Notes: generated from the sequence alone by a model not told the origin. Positions 28,201 to 36,733 are shown, numbered from the stretch's first letter. The stretch: 64,000 bases of DNA from Candidatus Heimdallarchaeota archaeon (GCA_026702845.1 JADCLS010000004.1:186001-250000); one strand, 5' to 3'. A program made the numbers and translations.

Positions 28201-28632
28201 AGAGTGGGAGAAATATTATCCAAAGAGGGAAGATTCCTGTATCTAAGCATCGGGGGGTATCTTCCAGTCAAAGATTGGACCAGTGAGGTGATTACTAGGT
28301 TACCGACTGATATTTTAGATAATATCACTAATAAAGTAAATGAGGCCAAATCAATTGATGAATTAATAGAGGTGGTGTATACAGAGCTCGGAAAACTACT
28401 AAACCTTGATGTATCGCATTCGAGAATAGATCAACATCTCACATCTATGCAACGGAGAAACATCAAATTCCTGTATTCTGAATTCTCAGTTGAGTTAAAA
28501 GAATTAAGTGTCTCATGGTTATATTCCGCCAGTGTTAATGGTACTGAGTTAAAAGAGGCTCAACAGGGTATCCTAAATGATTTTAAGAATCTACATTTCA
28601 ACAGAGAGATCATGGAGAATATCATTAATTGA
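25249..28632 (+). CDS. Giant protein A, possible inactive HerA/VirB4-type ATPase
   Basis: About 1127 residues, cytosolic. The region about 250-460 has the rhythm of the HerA/VirB4 core: a strand TMLVIGGPQPDG where the P-loop should be, RLDLLNFIRNEE, then IHFLMINDHNLSNAL in the Walker B place and TTIFVSHS after it. No GxGKS motif and no DE pair remain, so ATP hydrolysis is unlikely. An acidic DQADEQ repeat (about 550-585) and a winged-helix-like block (about 620-700) follow. The last 250 residues are helical. It heads a run of three same-strand genes with the related giant protein and an XPD-type helicase. The ATPase reading is pattern-level inference. Confidence 0.4.
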   Translation: MRVEFVPQGFFRITDECVRFTRVSVINLIPMQNYVCLQQLKAEDRNVFYENKKRFERMEEETRISSLLEYREKIKQVYNKNFDSKRLFREQNLELLKEIITEGIQFKIIIVDQKSMIILYSQSDWFSYQNKLDTVKSSLLQQSYRVSLFSDLVDIHKILEISEHDFKFRGREHPQLEEIDLRQLERIKKKLDLITPSNVDTPDLFDAGYNFSIDDIVYNLKPTSISNPALQVIQGDNQQVHSWLKKHELTSNYHTMLVIGGPQPDGFKRLEIQQIRLDLLNFIRNEERSDYIQALQLIEIITGEKGFVNHLLEIMKIYIEDTMEEDRKKIDMKSFHEALSNLGEDYQSAVVRRVLAQFNYLDTLLPGELQLHQRSWIPMSYNPNDLLLLLPLLLQISDQFRGIHFLMINDHNLSNALTKPEIYKHLYDLLINRTTIFVSHSIFTPTFKGMDKLILKHNWSSKEYIKKSTQKFRERRNIDDLLVYSPCYITNKKVYWIDEIELPIKQYYGLSTELFIDHPLYMEFDRIKVPTTKQRERLEELHEDEELIVKEQIMLEDDDLPEDQADDQADEQADDQADEQTDEEGSNQEDNLDEHGDLIDYYLEVMGVNEYIQDYESKEKITSEKMAQELTEMISSLEVLFGVKYTLTDLVDESKFDKQIIDELIKSDFLDREVISDKESRIMLKPRGTEFINRLIQLVKNKRDEIREELNKLLPLLPTIMESKRKLGVKTSMGLIHAESMFLACATLNKSTRIDPMIMGFVAYFDTISVEDPKEFISYFDAVYLTRFNEIRRWCMKPQEEHEVGEVPRTGEKTTVKVEEEIGLQPIIRPKSTTVPYTSKTKIPNNPEGVDMTEMIEQLPKTDLPKPKKKLKKEPEMDVSKHEERLMRDGPYVDLITESPNRLIGNVLLLNARPDGEYAELINHMPVPQLRMNKKLREKLLSHKIYYVSDVLNINPDHLSLSSKQIQELLEFKNTLIEVMKDQARVGEILSKEGRFLYLSIGGYLPVKDWTSEVITRLPTDILDNITNKVNEAKSIDELIEVVYTELGKLLNLDVSHSRIDQHLTSMQRRNIKFLYSEFSVELKELSVSWLYSASVNGTELKEAQQGILNDFKNLHFNREIMENIIN
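26935..26996 (+). repeat. 12-bp tandem repeat coding for an acidic linker
   Basis: Degenerate GATCAAGCTGAT units code for DQADDQADEQ-type residues in giant protein A; probably a flexible linker that grew by slippage. Confidence 0.85.
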
Positions 28633-28652
28633 ATTATATTTGATTTTTTTCC

Positions 28653-28660
28653 TTTTATAG
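28653..28660 (+). promoter_or_regulatory. TATA-like box for giant protein B
   Basis: TTTTATAG centred 25 bp before the ATG at 28682. A T-rich stretch at 28643-28650 just upstream may end the preceding transcript. Confidence 0.55.
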
Positions 28661-28681
28661 CAACTGCGTAATAATTCTTTC

Positions 28682-31600
28682 ATGTTGCGTTTCATGATAG
28701 ATCACCGACCTCAGAATATCAGGTTGATCCTGCTCAAATTCAACCTCATACACAATTCCATGATGGAGATAGATTTTGCACACAAATATAACCACAACTA
28801 TGAACTTGAGCCTGATACCTACTATATCAAATTGCTTGACATTTTGAAGCAGATGGATGAAGTAATCCAGAACCACGAAGAATTATCTCTTCATCTGGTA
28901 CTCAACCCCTACCCCTCATACTCTAGAGTACTGGTGTTCATCTCACAACTGGGATCGGATGAGGATCTCACATCATCTTGCATTAATCATGAGGAGATCA
29001 GTAAGATACATACATTTACCCGCACAGAGGCAAAGAGAATCTTACAACAACAACATGGGAGCCTGGTGATTGACAAACAGAATATTAATACTAATCTAAA
29101 ACAGGAATATGGTCTGGAAGTAGCCAATGATGAGCTGGAGATGCTGTTTAAAGAGCTGGGAAAATTTCGAAGAGAAATAAAACCCTCAACGTATACTCAT
29201 CTCAACAAAAGCACATACTACCTGGGAAATCAACTCTCCAAGCCTATATTGCTGGATCAGATGGATTCGGTTCTCTGTGTGGGATCTGACCAGCTAATTT
29301 TGCCTTTACTACATCATAATCAACTTGAGCATTCTGTGATCATAACAAGAGTACCTGATTTCTGGGAATCATATTCTAAGAAAACAAGAATCCCCATACT
29401 CAAGCTACTCGAATTCGAGCAAGGTGAATTCAGTCTCAATCTACTGGATCTCTGCAGAAGAAATCCAGCATTTACCAAACGAGTTTTCACATTATTTGAT
29501 TTATTTTCCAATAGCAATTACCAGGATGTCAATCGGATGGTAGATATTACCAATAAAATACGTGATGACCCATCTCTATCTGAACAAACCCTAAGTTTCA
29601 AAGAAATATTTGATGTGGATGCTCAGAATCATGAACTATGGCAGGATACAGATTTACGACCATTCAGCTCTATAAAGTCATTTGTAGAGAATAGTTTTGG
29701 TGAGATCTACAACAAATCATATTTCCAGAAGAACATTGGTAGTCTCGAAAGAATAACCATCATTGATACTTCAGAATTATCACAGAAAGATCATATTCTT
29801 CTAGCTCTCACGTTTTTAGCCATGCAACAGACTGGATTATACGATGGCTGGTTGGTACTCTCAGAAATAGATCAGCTGCTTGAGGATAAAAGCTATCGAT
29901 CATCATTTGAGAAAATATGGGAACAGGTTTCTCCTCAACGTTTGATCTTGCATACCCGTCAGATAGAGAAATATAAATCCTGGCATAGTTTGTTTCAATG
30001 GACACTGATCAATGATATTCATAAACTAAATAATTCCGCATTATGGAGATATGGTCTGGAGGGATACAGTGGCATGGTTTTAGTCTCTTCATTTGGGGAA
30101 AGAATTCCATTTGTTCCCACATCCAACCTACCTTCACGATTTGAGGAAATAAGTTTGGATGTAGAGGAAATAATCGATGAAGAGATTGAGGAACAGATCG
30201 AGATAGAAATTGATGATGAAGAGGAGGAAATCTCTGGGATCAATGAGCTACAAGGGTATTTAATCGGTGCAGTTATGTCCTGTCTCTCCAAGGCGGATAG
30301 ATTCAATGAAATGCGAGTACATGACGTCTTTATCAAACAGGAGATGGAGGAAGCAATATCTACCATGATTGAGAAGGAGATGATTATACGAAAGGAAAAT
30401 GATCTCATCTTGCTTACAAAGTATAAAACATCAATCATTAACCTGAGAAATTCAATCGAGATACAAGAGATAGATGGAACCATTGCTCAGGTACTTGATG
30501 ATGTGCGAGATCAATTTTTTGATGCAGATATTGCGACACAGAAGTCATTATTAAAGAAACTGGTGGGATTATGCCAGGATCTCTGGAATAAGGATGATCA
30601 TTTTGAATTTGCCTATCATCTGAGTATTGGCTTGTATCGTGAGATACTAACCTACGAGGAGAAGAGAGAACATCTCTATATACTGATCCTTGCGGATATA
30701 CTGAATTACATCTATCTGACTGATGAGGAGATCAATATGGAGGAACAGATCCAGTCGGAGGATTGGGCAGAGGATACGGAATCTGAGGAGACAGATGAGC
30801 TACAACCTATGGAGCAGGAAATCAAATCCTCCGTGCTAGACACCAAAGTAGAGATTATTGATCACTCCAAACCCATGGATCTCATTCCTGTCTTTGATAC
30901 TGATGATGCTCATGGCTGGATACCTGATGGTGATTACAAGGATTTGAGCTTCACTCTTGATCCAGATCTCTTCTTTGTTACCTATTGTATTGTGAGCAAA
31001 AGTACCAATCATGTTCTTGATTACTCATCCATCTCAGCCTTGCTTGAAAATTGTCCGATTGAGCATGATCTTGATGTGGAATCCATGTTGGTTGCTGGTT
31101 TGATGAGAAAGAGAAAGGCAGGGTATCAATTCATTCTTTCATCAACTTACAAACAGAGACTAATCAAAGAAACAGTGGATATTAACAAAGTGAAATTGCA
31201 GAATATTCAGCTAATCCGTGACTTGATGATGGATGGACAGTGGCAGGAATTGGTCAAATCCAAGCTCACTAGTAATTCGACCCATGTGGGATATGCTTAT
31301 CTGCAGCTGCTCTGGAATATCACTCATAGCTATCCCCAGTTCTCAGATATCAATGGGGTACTTATGTGCTTTGTTAACTTGGGTAGAATATCAGAGAAGC
31401 AATTCATATTATTGGAAAAAACAATTCAGACAATGAGAGATCTCCAATCTCATTCAAATTCTGAGATAACAAATAATGCTAACAATGTCTCTGTAGAGGA
31501 TCTTGAGAAGATCGAACAGAAAAAACTTGATCTGGTAGCCAAGATTCCCACCCCACCTGCATTTGCATCTGCCAAACCCGTGATTAAATCTCTTGAAGAA

Positions 31601-31990
31601 TATATGGAGGAGGAGATAATTGTGGAGGATATTCCTGATTTCTCCTTATCTGAAGAGCAGATAAGAGAAGTATCAACTCTACCAAGAGATGTATCTCCCA
31701 AGGAGTATCTGTTATCAATACTGCAAATACTGCATAGGTTTATTCTCAAAGAAGAGACAGGTTTATCTCTTGAGCTTTTGATCACCAAATTCAGTCAGGC
31801 TGCAGAGGATTCAAAGGTTGCTATCACACCTTTAATCAATAATATCACCGAGATGGAAGTGCTGTATCAAGATAGTGATGAGGAGATCAAATCTCAGGTG
31901 ATGAAGATGTATACAGATCGAATTCTTGAATTTCTACCACAACTCATTATTACATCAGAATTCATCAAAGCATTGAATGCAAAGAATTAA
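28682..31990 (+). CDS. Giant protein B, possible inactive HerA/VirB4-type ATPase
   Basis: 1102 residues. About 190-480 follows the VirB4/HerA layout: SVLCVGSDQLIL in place of the P-loop, a FEQGEFSLNLLDL block like ..NPLD, ERITIIDTSELSQKDHILLALTFL, then DGWLVLSEIDQLLED where Walker B should be (SE instead of DE), and PQRLILHTRQIEKY. The catalytic Lys and acidic pair are gone, so it is probably a structural pseudo-ATPase. An acidic segment (EEQIEIEIDDEEEEI, about 505-520) and winged-helix-like regions follow. The last ~30 residues (MYTDRILEFLPQL) reappear in the chimeric mini-gene at 36800. Paired with giant protein A and the XPD-type helicase. Confidence 0.45.
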   Translation: MLRFMIDHRPQNIRLILLKFNLIHNSMMEIDFAHKYNHNYELEPDTYYIKLLDILKQMDEVIQNHEELSLHLVLNPYPSYSRVLVFISQLGSDEDLTSSCINHEEISKIHTFTRTEAKRILQQQHGSLVIDKQNINTNLKQEYGLEVANDELEMLFKELGKFRREIKPSTYTHLNKSTYYLGNQLSKPILLDQMDSVLCVGSDQLILPLLHHNQLEHSVIITRVPDFWESYSKKTRIPILKLLEFEQGEFSLNLLDLCRRNPAFTKRVFTLFDLFSNSNYQDVNRMVDITNKIRDDPSLSEQTLSFKEIFDVDAQNHELWQDTDLRPFSSIKSFVENSFGEIYNKSYFQKNIGSLERITIIDTSELSQKDHILLALTFLAMQQTGLYDGWLVLSEIDQLLEDKSYRSSFEKIWEQVSPQRLILHTRQIEKYKSWHSLFQWTLINDIHKLNNSALWRYGLEGYSGMVLVSSFGERIPFVPTSNLPSRFEEISLDVEEIIDEEIEEQIEIEIDDEEEEISGINELQGYLIGAVMSCLSKADRFNEMRVHDVFIKQEMEEAISTMIEKEMIIRKENDLILLTKYKTSIINLRNSIEIQEIDGTIAQVLDDVRDQFFDADIATQKSLLKKLVGLCQDLWNKDDHFEFAYHLSIGLYREILTYEEKREHLYILILADILNYIYLTDEEINMEEQIQSEDWAEDTESEETDELQPMEQEIKSSVLDTKVEIIDHSKPMDLIPVFDTDDAHGWIPDGDYKDLSFTLDPDLFFVTYCIVSKSTNHVLDYSSISALLENCPIEHDLDVESMLVAGLMRKRKAGYQFILSSTYKQRLIKETVDINKVKLQNIQLIRDLMMDGQWQELVKSKLTSNSTHVGYAYLQLLWNITHSYPQFSDINGVLMCFVNLGRISEKQFILLEKTIQTMRDLQSHSNSEITNNANNVSVEDLEKIEQKKLDLVAKIPTPPAFASAKPVIKSLEEYMEEEIIVEDIPDFSLSEEQIREVSTLPRDVSPKEYLLSILQILHRFILKEETGLSLELLITKFSQAAEDSKVAITPLINNITEMEVLYQDSDEEIKSQVMKMYTDRILEFLPQLIITSEFIKALNAKN

Positions 31991-32068
31991 GGTTGAGTAA
32001 TCCACTCAAACTCAACTGGAAGTATTGAAAGTGCATGTATTCTTCTTAGAGAAAAACTTGGTTAATTT

Positions 32069-32080
32069 TTATTTAAATAG
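32069..32080 (+). promoter_or_regulatory. TATA-like box for the helicase gene
   Basis: TTTATTTAAATA centred 26 bp before the GTG start at 32101; this supports GTG as a leaderless start. Confidence 0.6.
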
Positions 32081-32100
32081 CAATCACATATTATATTTTT

Positions 32101-34008
32101 GTGCAAGTTGTCAAAAGATATACTGATAAGGAATACAATGAATTATTGGAGGATACACTCAATTATTTTCCTTATGATGAGCCCAATCCCCAGCAATTAC
32201 AGATAATCCGAAAATGTGCTCAGATGATAGACAGGAATATCCTGATGATCAATTCATCCACTGGATCGGGTAAGACAGCTGCTGTACTCGCCTCTTTGCT
32301 GGCACGTAAAACTGATAAACAACGGATAGTTATCTTTACTAGAACAATTAGTCAGATGGAACCGATATTAAGAGAATGGGCAAGGATTGTCGGTGGTTAT
32401 GAGAATATCAAACAGGAGCACTCACCCAAAATTCTACCCATGCTTGGAAAGGCCAGATTATGCAAAGTATTACCAAGGTTGAGATCATCTGGCTTTCCAG
32501 ATGTTGGGGTGAATATTCTATGCAAAGCCACAAGCTGCAAATTATATCCCCAGAAACAGTATATCAAGACCAAAAGACCAGTACATCTTCTCTACAAGAT
32601 TAATTACACATTGGCAGCACAGGGGATGAATCGTACACCATCATTGAAAAAAGTATACGAGATCTATGATAAGCAACACAAATGTGGTTACTACGAGCAA
32701 CAACAGATATTGCGAGATGCAACGATCATTGTTGCCACCTATCCCTATCTCTCAGAACCATTATTCTCCAAATTACTCAAACATCTGGGAGTGCCACTGA
32801 AACATGTATTATATATGATTGACGAGGCACATAATCTGGAAAAACCGACCACTCTGAAGATCTCACGAGTGGATATTGAATTCACCATGGGAATCCTTGG
32901 AAAAGTTTCTCTCTTGAAATATTTTATCAAACTGATGGATCATCCCAGACGGATAACTGCACAGGATATACTTGAGGAGGAGGATTGGTTGAATATCTCA
33001 CACATGATCATGAATATGAGCAAGGAGCAGAGGATTCTAAGAAAAACCTCTTTGCATGAGCTATCACGACCAGAAGTGATAAACGTGCTTAATTTCGTGC
33101 AGGCAAGGCATACAGGCTTTATGCTGGTAAAGAAGGATATGATCACCCTGGTTCAGGCCACACCATCACGGATACTTGAGAAATTCAAAGAATCTGCCTT
33201 CTGTATCTTACAATCAGGAACTTTTGATCCCATCCATGTATTCAAGAATTTATTCAATCTTCCCGCAGAGATACTGGAGACGTCAAGTGATATGAAATCC
33301 AATAAATTTGGTTGTTTTCTCAAGTCACCACTAACCAGCAAATATACCCGACGTACTCCACAGATGTACAATAAAATGACACAGACCATTATGAAACTCT
33401 ATGAGATTTCCCCACGTCATGTGTTGCTCATCTGCCCATCTTATTCCTACCAGGAGGAATTGTTGTTATACCTGCGGAAATACGAGGAGAAACAGTGGCT
33501 GGGAGAGCTACCCATAAAAGATGGTGCTGCTGTATCTCGACTGGTGGTGGAGACGAGGCAGATCGATACTGAGCAGATCATCAAATCATTGGGGATTGAT
33601 GATAAGCGAATTATTGTGGGAATATCTAATGGTAAGCTATCCGAGGGTGTGGAAGTGGTATTCAATAAACAATCGTTAATCTCCATGACTATCTTTGCAG
33701 GTCTCCCCTTCATACCACCATCAAAGGATAGTTTAGTGTTGAAGAAGGCTAGGAATCTGGCTTCTGGTAATCCTGCAGCAGTGAGACAATTCGAGCAGAA
33801 TATTCCACTATCCATGATGGTACAACAGGCATTTGGGAGGAGTACCCGTACCCAGCAGGATCGTGGGGCATTAATTATCCTGGATTACAGGGCTGAGAGA
33901 TATTTGTTCAAGGCTATTGCATTACGTAGATATATTTCATATAACTCAATGTATCGGGATCTGGAGAGATTTTATCAAGATTATGCCGATTTAAGTCATC
34001 TATCATAA
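32101..34008 (+). CDS. XPD/Rad3-family Fe-S DNA helicase
   Basis: 635 residues. Motor motifs: Walker A STGSGKT (G55-T59), DEAH box (241-244), motif V KLSEGVE, motif VI QAFGRSTRTQQDRG. Four cysteines between motifs I and II (C121, C141, C146, C195) have the order of the XPD 4Fe-4S cluster domain. XPD enzymes unwind DNA 5' to 3' in nucleotide excision repair and, in eukaryotes, in transcription. All key residues are present, so it should be active. Its start is GTG with a leaderless promoter. Position after two giant HerA-like proteins suggests a joint DNA-processing role (inference). Confidence 0.9.
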   Translation: MQVVKRYTDKEYNELLEDTLNYFPYDEPNPQQLQIIRKCAQMIDRNILMINSSTGSGKTAAVLASLLARKTDKQRIVIFTRTISQMEPILREWARIVGGYENIKQEHSPKILPMLGKARLCKVLPRLRSSGFPDVGVNILCKATSCKLYPQKQYIKTKRPVHLLYKINYTLAAQGMNRTPSLKKVYEIYDKQHKCGYYEQQQILRDATIIVATYPYLSEPLFSKLLKHLGVPLKHVLYMIDEAHNLEKPTTLKISRVDIEFTMGILGKVSLLKYFIKLMDHPRRITAQDILEEEDWLNISHMIMNMSKEQRILRKTSLHELSRPEVINVLNFVQARHTGFMLVKKDMITLVQATPSRILEKFKESAFCILQSGTFDPIHVFKNLFNLPAEILETSSDMKSNKFGCFLKSPLTSKYTRRTPQMYNKMTQTIMKLYEISPRHVLLICPSYSYQEELLLYLRKYEEKQWLGELPIKDGAAVSRLVVETRQIDTEQIIKSLGIDDKRIIVGISNGKLSEGVEVVFNKQSLISMTIFAGLPFIPPSKDSLVLKKARNLASGNPAAVRQFEQNIPLSMMVQQAFGRSTRTQQDRGALIILDYRAERYLFKAIALRRYISYNSMYRDLERFYQDYADLSHLS

Positions 34009-34088
34009 TTTATGGATTTTATCCAAATTCCAAAGATTTATTAAATATTGAATCATTAACTTTCATTTAGATTTAAGCAAAAATTTTA

Positions 34089-34165
34089 CTAGAAATCCAA
34101 TCCATTAAAATTTCTCATGTTTTCCTCAAAATCATCGAGAATATCAAATTGTGGAATAATTAGGC
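34089..34165 (-). pseudogene. Tyrosine-recombinase tail remnant, copy 1
   Basis: Minus-strand frame ending FDILDDFEENMRNFNGLDF and a stop; the same ending is found in three more places up to 35.9 kb. The fragment has no catalytic residues. Confidence 0.5.
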
Positions 34166-34177
34166 TAGGTGATAGAT

Positions 34178-34390
34178 ATGAGCCAAAGAAAGTTAAAAGT
34201 AATAGAAAGTATTACAAGTCTTTCATTAATATTAATGGTCTTATTTCTGATAGATATGGAATTTTATGATTTTAGATTTTTGCAATCGATACCAGATACA
34301 CCACATAAATTTCTATTTACCATTGTATTCGGACTAATAGGCTTTGGTTCAAAAGCACTCTCAATATATTTTGAAAAGAAAATTTTGTGA
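34178..34390 (+). CDS. Small two-span membrane protein
   Basis: 70 residues, two hydrophobic segments (about 10-27 and 47-63) and a charged end (YFEKKIL). I start at ATG 34178, preceded by AGGTGAT. It lies within the scrambled region, so it may be a relic. No family. Confidence 0.45.
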   Translation: MSQRKLKVIESITSLSLILMVLFLIDMEFYDFRFLQSIPDTPHKFLFTIVFGLIGFGSKALSIYFEKKIL

Positions 34391-34430
34391 ATTCATCGAA
34401 ATTGAAGTTTTTTATTCAATCAAAATTATT

Positions 34431-34520
34431 CTAAAAATCCAAACCATTAAATTTTCTCATATCTTCCTCAAAAATAGTAGTTTAGTTGATGAGTGCCAAG
34501 TAAGGTTGTAACACATTAAT
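34431..34520 (-). pseudogene. Tyrosine-recombinase tail remnant, copy 2
   Basis: Ends FEEDMRKFNGLDF. In another frame just upstream it reads LTWHSSTK, the remains of the GHSSxKTT box of tyrosine recombinases. Frameshifted and non-functional. Confidence 0.55.
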
Positions 34521-34555
34521 ACCATTTACATTAATTCATGACTTTACAGTTCTGA
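34446..34555. repeat. ~110-bp direct repeat, left copy
   Basis: Nearly identical to 35832-35940. The right copy overlaps the 3' end of the TPR-like gene at 35921, and this left copy includes a duplicate of that gene end (the codons for FRTVKS and the stop). Confidence 0.85.
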
Positions 34556-34599
34556 ATATTTACCAATTTTATTCTTGATTTTTCATTCATTTTATTATA

Positions 34600-34725
34600 T
34601 TATTCTTCCAAAGTTATAGGATCTGAATTTGGATAACCAAGTGTTGATATTACCCACAAAAATAACGAAAACAATAAAAGTAAACTAACGATAAATGAAT
34701 TTAACCATGAAAAATGTCTAACCAT
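34600..34725 (-). CDS. Very small membrane protein (41 residues)
   Basis: MVRHFSWLNSFIVSLLLLFS.. with one hydrophobic span and an acidic end (DPITLEE). It overlaps the end of the next small frame upstream, so the two may be coupled genes or one frameshifted gene. Confidence 0.35.
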   Translation of the reverse strand: MVRHFSWLNSFIVSLLLLFSLFLWVISTLGYPNSDPITLEE

Positions 34726-34817
34726 AGAAAAATAAGACTTATTACAAGTAAAAAGATACTAAAGTAAAAAACATAATAAATTTCCTTATTATACTTCTGT
34801 AAAATCTCTCTTTTCAT
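34701..34817 (-). CDS. Very small membrane protein (38 residues)
   Basis: MKREILQKYNKEIYYVFYFS.. basic N-terminus then one hydrophobic span. A strong TATA-like box (34839-34851) lies about 28 bp upstream, which supports expression. Function unknown. Confidence 0.4.
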   Translation of the reverse strand: MKREILQKYNKEIYYVFYFSIFLLVISLIFLWLDIFHG

Positions 34818-34939
34818 TGATTATTTTGAAATATTCAAGTATATATATAGTTATTACATAAACATTTGATTAAATCTAAATTCTACTGATTTTCTGTATC
34901 CAAAATTATAATTCATTGAGGTAAAAAAATTTTAAATGG

Positions 34940-35121
34940 TCAAAAATCCAGACCATTGAATTTTCTCATATTTTCCTCAAAATCATGCAGAATATAGGTT
35001 CTGGTTGTTTTAATCGATGAGTGACCAGCTTGATTTTGACATAATACTTAATCCTTGGTTTTATGGTACAATCTAGTGATAAATATCCTTCTGAAGTCAT
35101 AAAAGGTAAATTTCTCCCCTA
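34940..35121 (-). pseudogene. Tyrosine-recombinase C-terminal remnant, best-preserved copy
   Basis: Reads GEKFTFYDFRRIFITRLYHK, an in-frame TAA, then AGHSSIKTTRTYILHDFEEN and the common end RKFNGLDF. This matches the last catalytic region of tyrosine recombinases: (H)xLR..f.T.l, then the GHSSixTT box, then the nucleophile Tyr in TTRTY. One stop interrupts it and the N-terminal two thirds are missing. Confidence 0.75.
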
Positions 35122-35305
35122 GATCCTTTTAAAGGTGTTTTATCAGATGAATGATTGTTAGGTTATAACACATTATCTATCATAATTTATGGATTTTTTC
35201 TATGAAACGTATATTGGAACTCCCCGTTTGATTATTTTACTAGCAATTCATTAGATGACTAAATACATAGAAAAATCGATATAGGTATTATTCCCCAAAT
35301 AAATT

Positions 35306-35779
35306 ATGGAGAATGAGTATATTGATTTCAAAAAATTAAACTTAATAAATAAAAAAAAATTAGTTCTAATATATTTCAAAATAATATTATGGATAATATT
35401 GATTTCACTAATTATTTACATAATTTTACCTGAAAATATTAGTTTTTTTAAAGATACTTTACTATTTGGAGCTATAATATCTTTACCACTTTTTTTGATT
35501 TTTATTCTAAATGAAATATTAACGCAATTAAGATTGGTTTTCCTTCATATTGAAAACTTGATTTGTCCATTGTGCAAAATGCATATTAGTAACAAGAAAT
35601 TCTGTAAGGAATGTAATTCACCTATTGCATTAACCGGAGTACAAGAATTAATAGCTCAAAGAGGTACTTTATATGATATTGTGAAAAGTAAAGATATACT
35701 ATTTCCATTACTCATTTCAGTAATAATTATGGGAAGTTTAGTCTATTATTATATTGCAAAATTATCAAATAGTCCATGA
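35306..35779 (+). CDS. Membrane protein with a zinc ribbon
   Basis: 157 residues. Spans at about 20-42, 48-70 and 130-150; between the second and third is a zinc ribbon (CPLCKMHISNKKFCKECN, about 95-112). Ribbon plus spans is a common archaeal layout of unknown function. The gap 35122-35305 has no gene but holds a copy (about 35172-35197) of the helicase gene's last bases. Confidence 0.6.
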   Translation: MENEYIDFKKLNLINKKKLVLIYFKIILWIILISLIIYIILPENISFFKDTLLFGAIISLPLFLIFILNEILTQLRLVFLHIENLICPLCKMHISNKKFCKECNSPIALTGVQELIAQRGTLYDIVKSKDILFPLLISVIIMGSLVYYYIAKLSNSP

Positions 35780-35831
35780 AAACCTAAATTCTGGATGTAG
35801 ATAGTGATTCTCTTTATCAAATAAGTACTAA

Positions 35832-35940
35832 ATTAAATTTTCTCATATCTTCCTCAAAATAGTAGTTTAGTTGACGAGTGCCAAGTAAGGTTCTAACACA
35901 TTAATACCATTTACAATAATTCATGACTTTACAGTTCTAA
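35832..35940. repeat. ~110-bp direct repeat, right copy
   Basis: Partner of 34446-34555. It contains another recombinase tail remnant (EEDMRKFN) and runs into the end of the 35921-36253 gene. The two copies flank 1.28 kb. Confidence 0.85.
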
Positions 35941-36253
35941 ATCTACTCTGATCAGCAAGTATCTGATAATGTTTCGCATCATCATCAAATCCCAGTCGCT
36001 CAAAAGCCAGGCTCAAATGTGAGTAGAGATCAACCAAGAAAATTGGTTCCAGCTGATTAGTATCCACTTCCAGTAGAGTTTTAACAGCAAAATACAACGA
36101 ATTGGCATTCCAGTTATCATTATACAATTGTAATATCCCATTAGCCAATTTCATCACCTCTGATTTCTTCTCAGCACGATGGATGATCTGGAACACATAA
36201 CTCAGATACCCTTGTTTGATAAGATTAATCAGATTATCTTCACCCATCTGCAA
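35921..36253 (-). CDS. TPR-like helical protein
   Basis: 110 residues of helix pairs (YFAVKTLLEVD, LYSHLSLAFERLGFDDDAKHY) resembling tetratricopeptide repeats. Last gene of a three-gene minus-strand run with 36270 and 36407. Its 3' end is duplicated at 34536-34555. Confidence 0.6.
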   Translation of the reverse strand: MQMGEDNLINLIKQGYLSYVFQIIHRAEKKSEVMKLANGILQLYNDNWNANSLYFAVKTLLEVDTNQLEPIFLVDLYSHLSLAFERLGFDDDAKHYQILADQSRFRTVKS

Positions 36254-36269
36254 TATCTCCCTCGTTTAA

Positions 36270-36416
36270 TTATTTAAGTCTATAATCAACATTATGTATT
36301 TTTTCCTTTTTTCTAAATCGTTTGGTACAGAATTTACAACGATAAGATCCAGGAGTATTGATAACAGGTAGTAGACTGCTGGGTCGTTTCAGTCTATGAT
36401 TGCACCTCAATGCCAT
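36270..36416 (-). CDS. 48-residue basic zinc-finger mini-protein
   Basis: Starts MALRCNHRLKRP and contains YRCKFCTKRFRKKEKIH: C-x2-C with a nearby His plus an N-terminal C-x-H, enough for one zinc site, with strong positive charge. The ATG overlaps the end of the upstream gene (10 bp), so translation is probably coupled. Likely nucleic-acid binding. Confidence 0.6.
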   Translation of the reverse strand: MALRCNHRLKRPSSLLPVINTPGSYRCKFCTKRFRKKEKIHNVDYRLK

Positions 36417-36733
36417 CCCTCATAGTAGGTGAGATATAAATTAATCTGATAGTAGTTACCAGGACGATTATTCTCCGCACATACCCCAAATAATCGTAAT
36501 AACACATCCTTGGGTACTTCATGATCAAATACTAACGAGAAGTTCAGATTGAGCTCTGATCGAGTTCTGGTGAGTTGCCTGATCTCCTGCATAAGCCTAA
36601 TAATATCAGAGAAACCATGGAGTTCCAGATGGATCTCAGTCACAGGATCCAGTCTTGCCAGATCAAGTTCCTGTAGCAGGTAATCAAATTGATTGATGAT
36701 TGGTTGTTGTTTGATTGCTGTGTCTGTTGACAT
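36407..36733 (-). CDS. Small protein of unknown function, LRR-like fragment
   Basis: 108 residues. VTEIHLELHGFSDIIRLMQEI and ELNLNFSLVFD look like two alternating strand-helix units, as in a short leucine-rich repeat piece. TATA-like box about 25 bp upstream (36751-36762). First gene of the three-gene run. Confidence 0.5.
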   Translation of the reverse strand: MSTDTAIKQQPIINQFDYLLQELDLARLDPVTEIHLELHGFSDIIRLMQEIRQLTRTRSELNLNFSLVFDHEVPKDVLLRLFGVCAENNRPGNYYQINLYLTYYEGWH

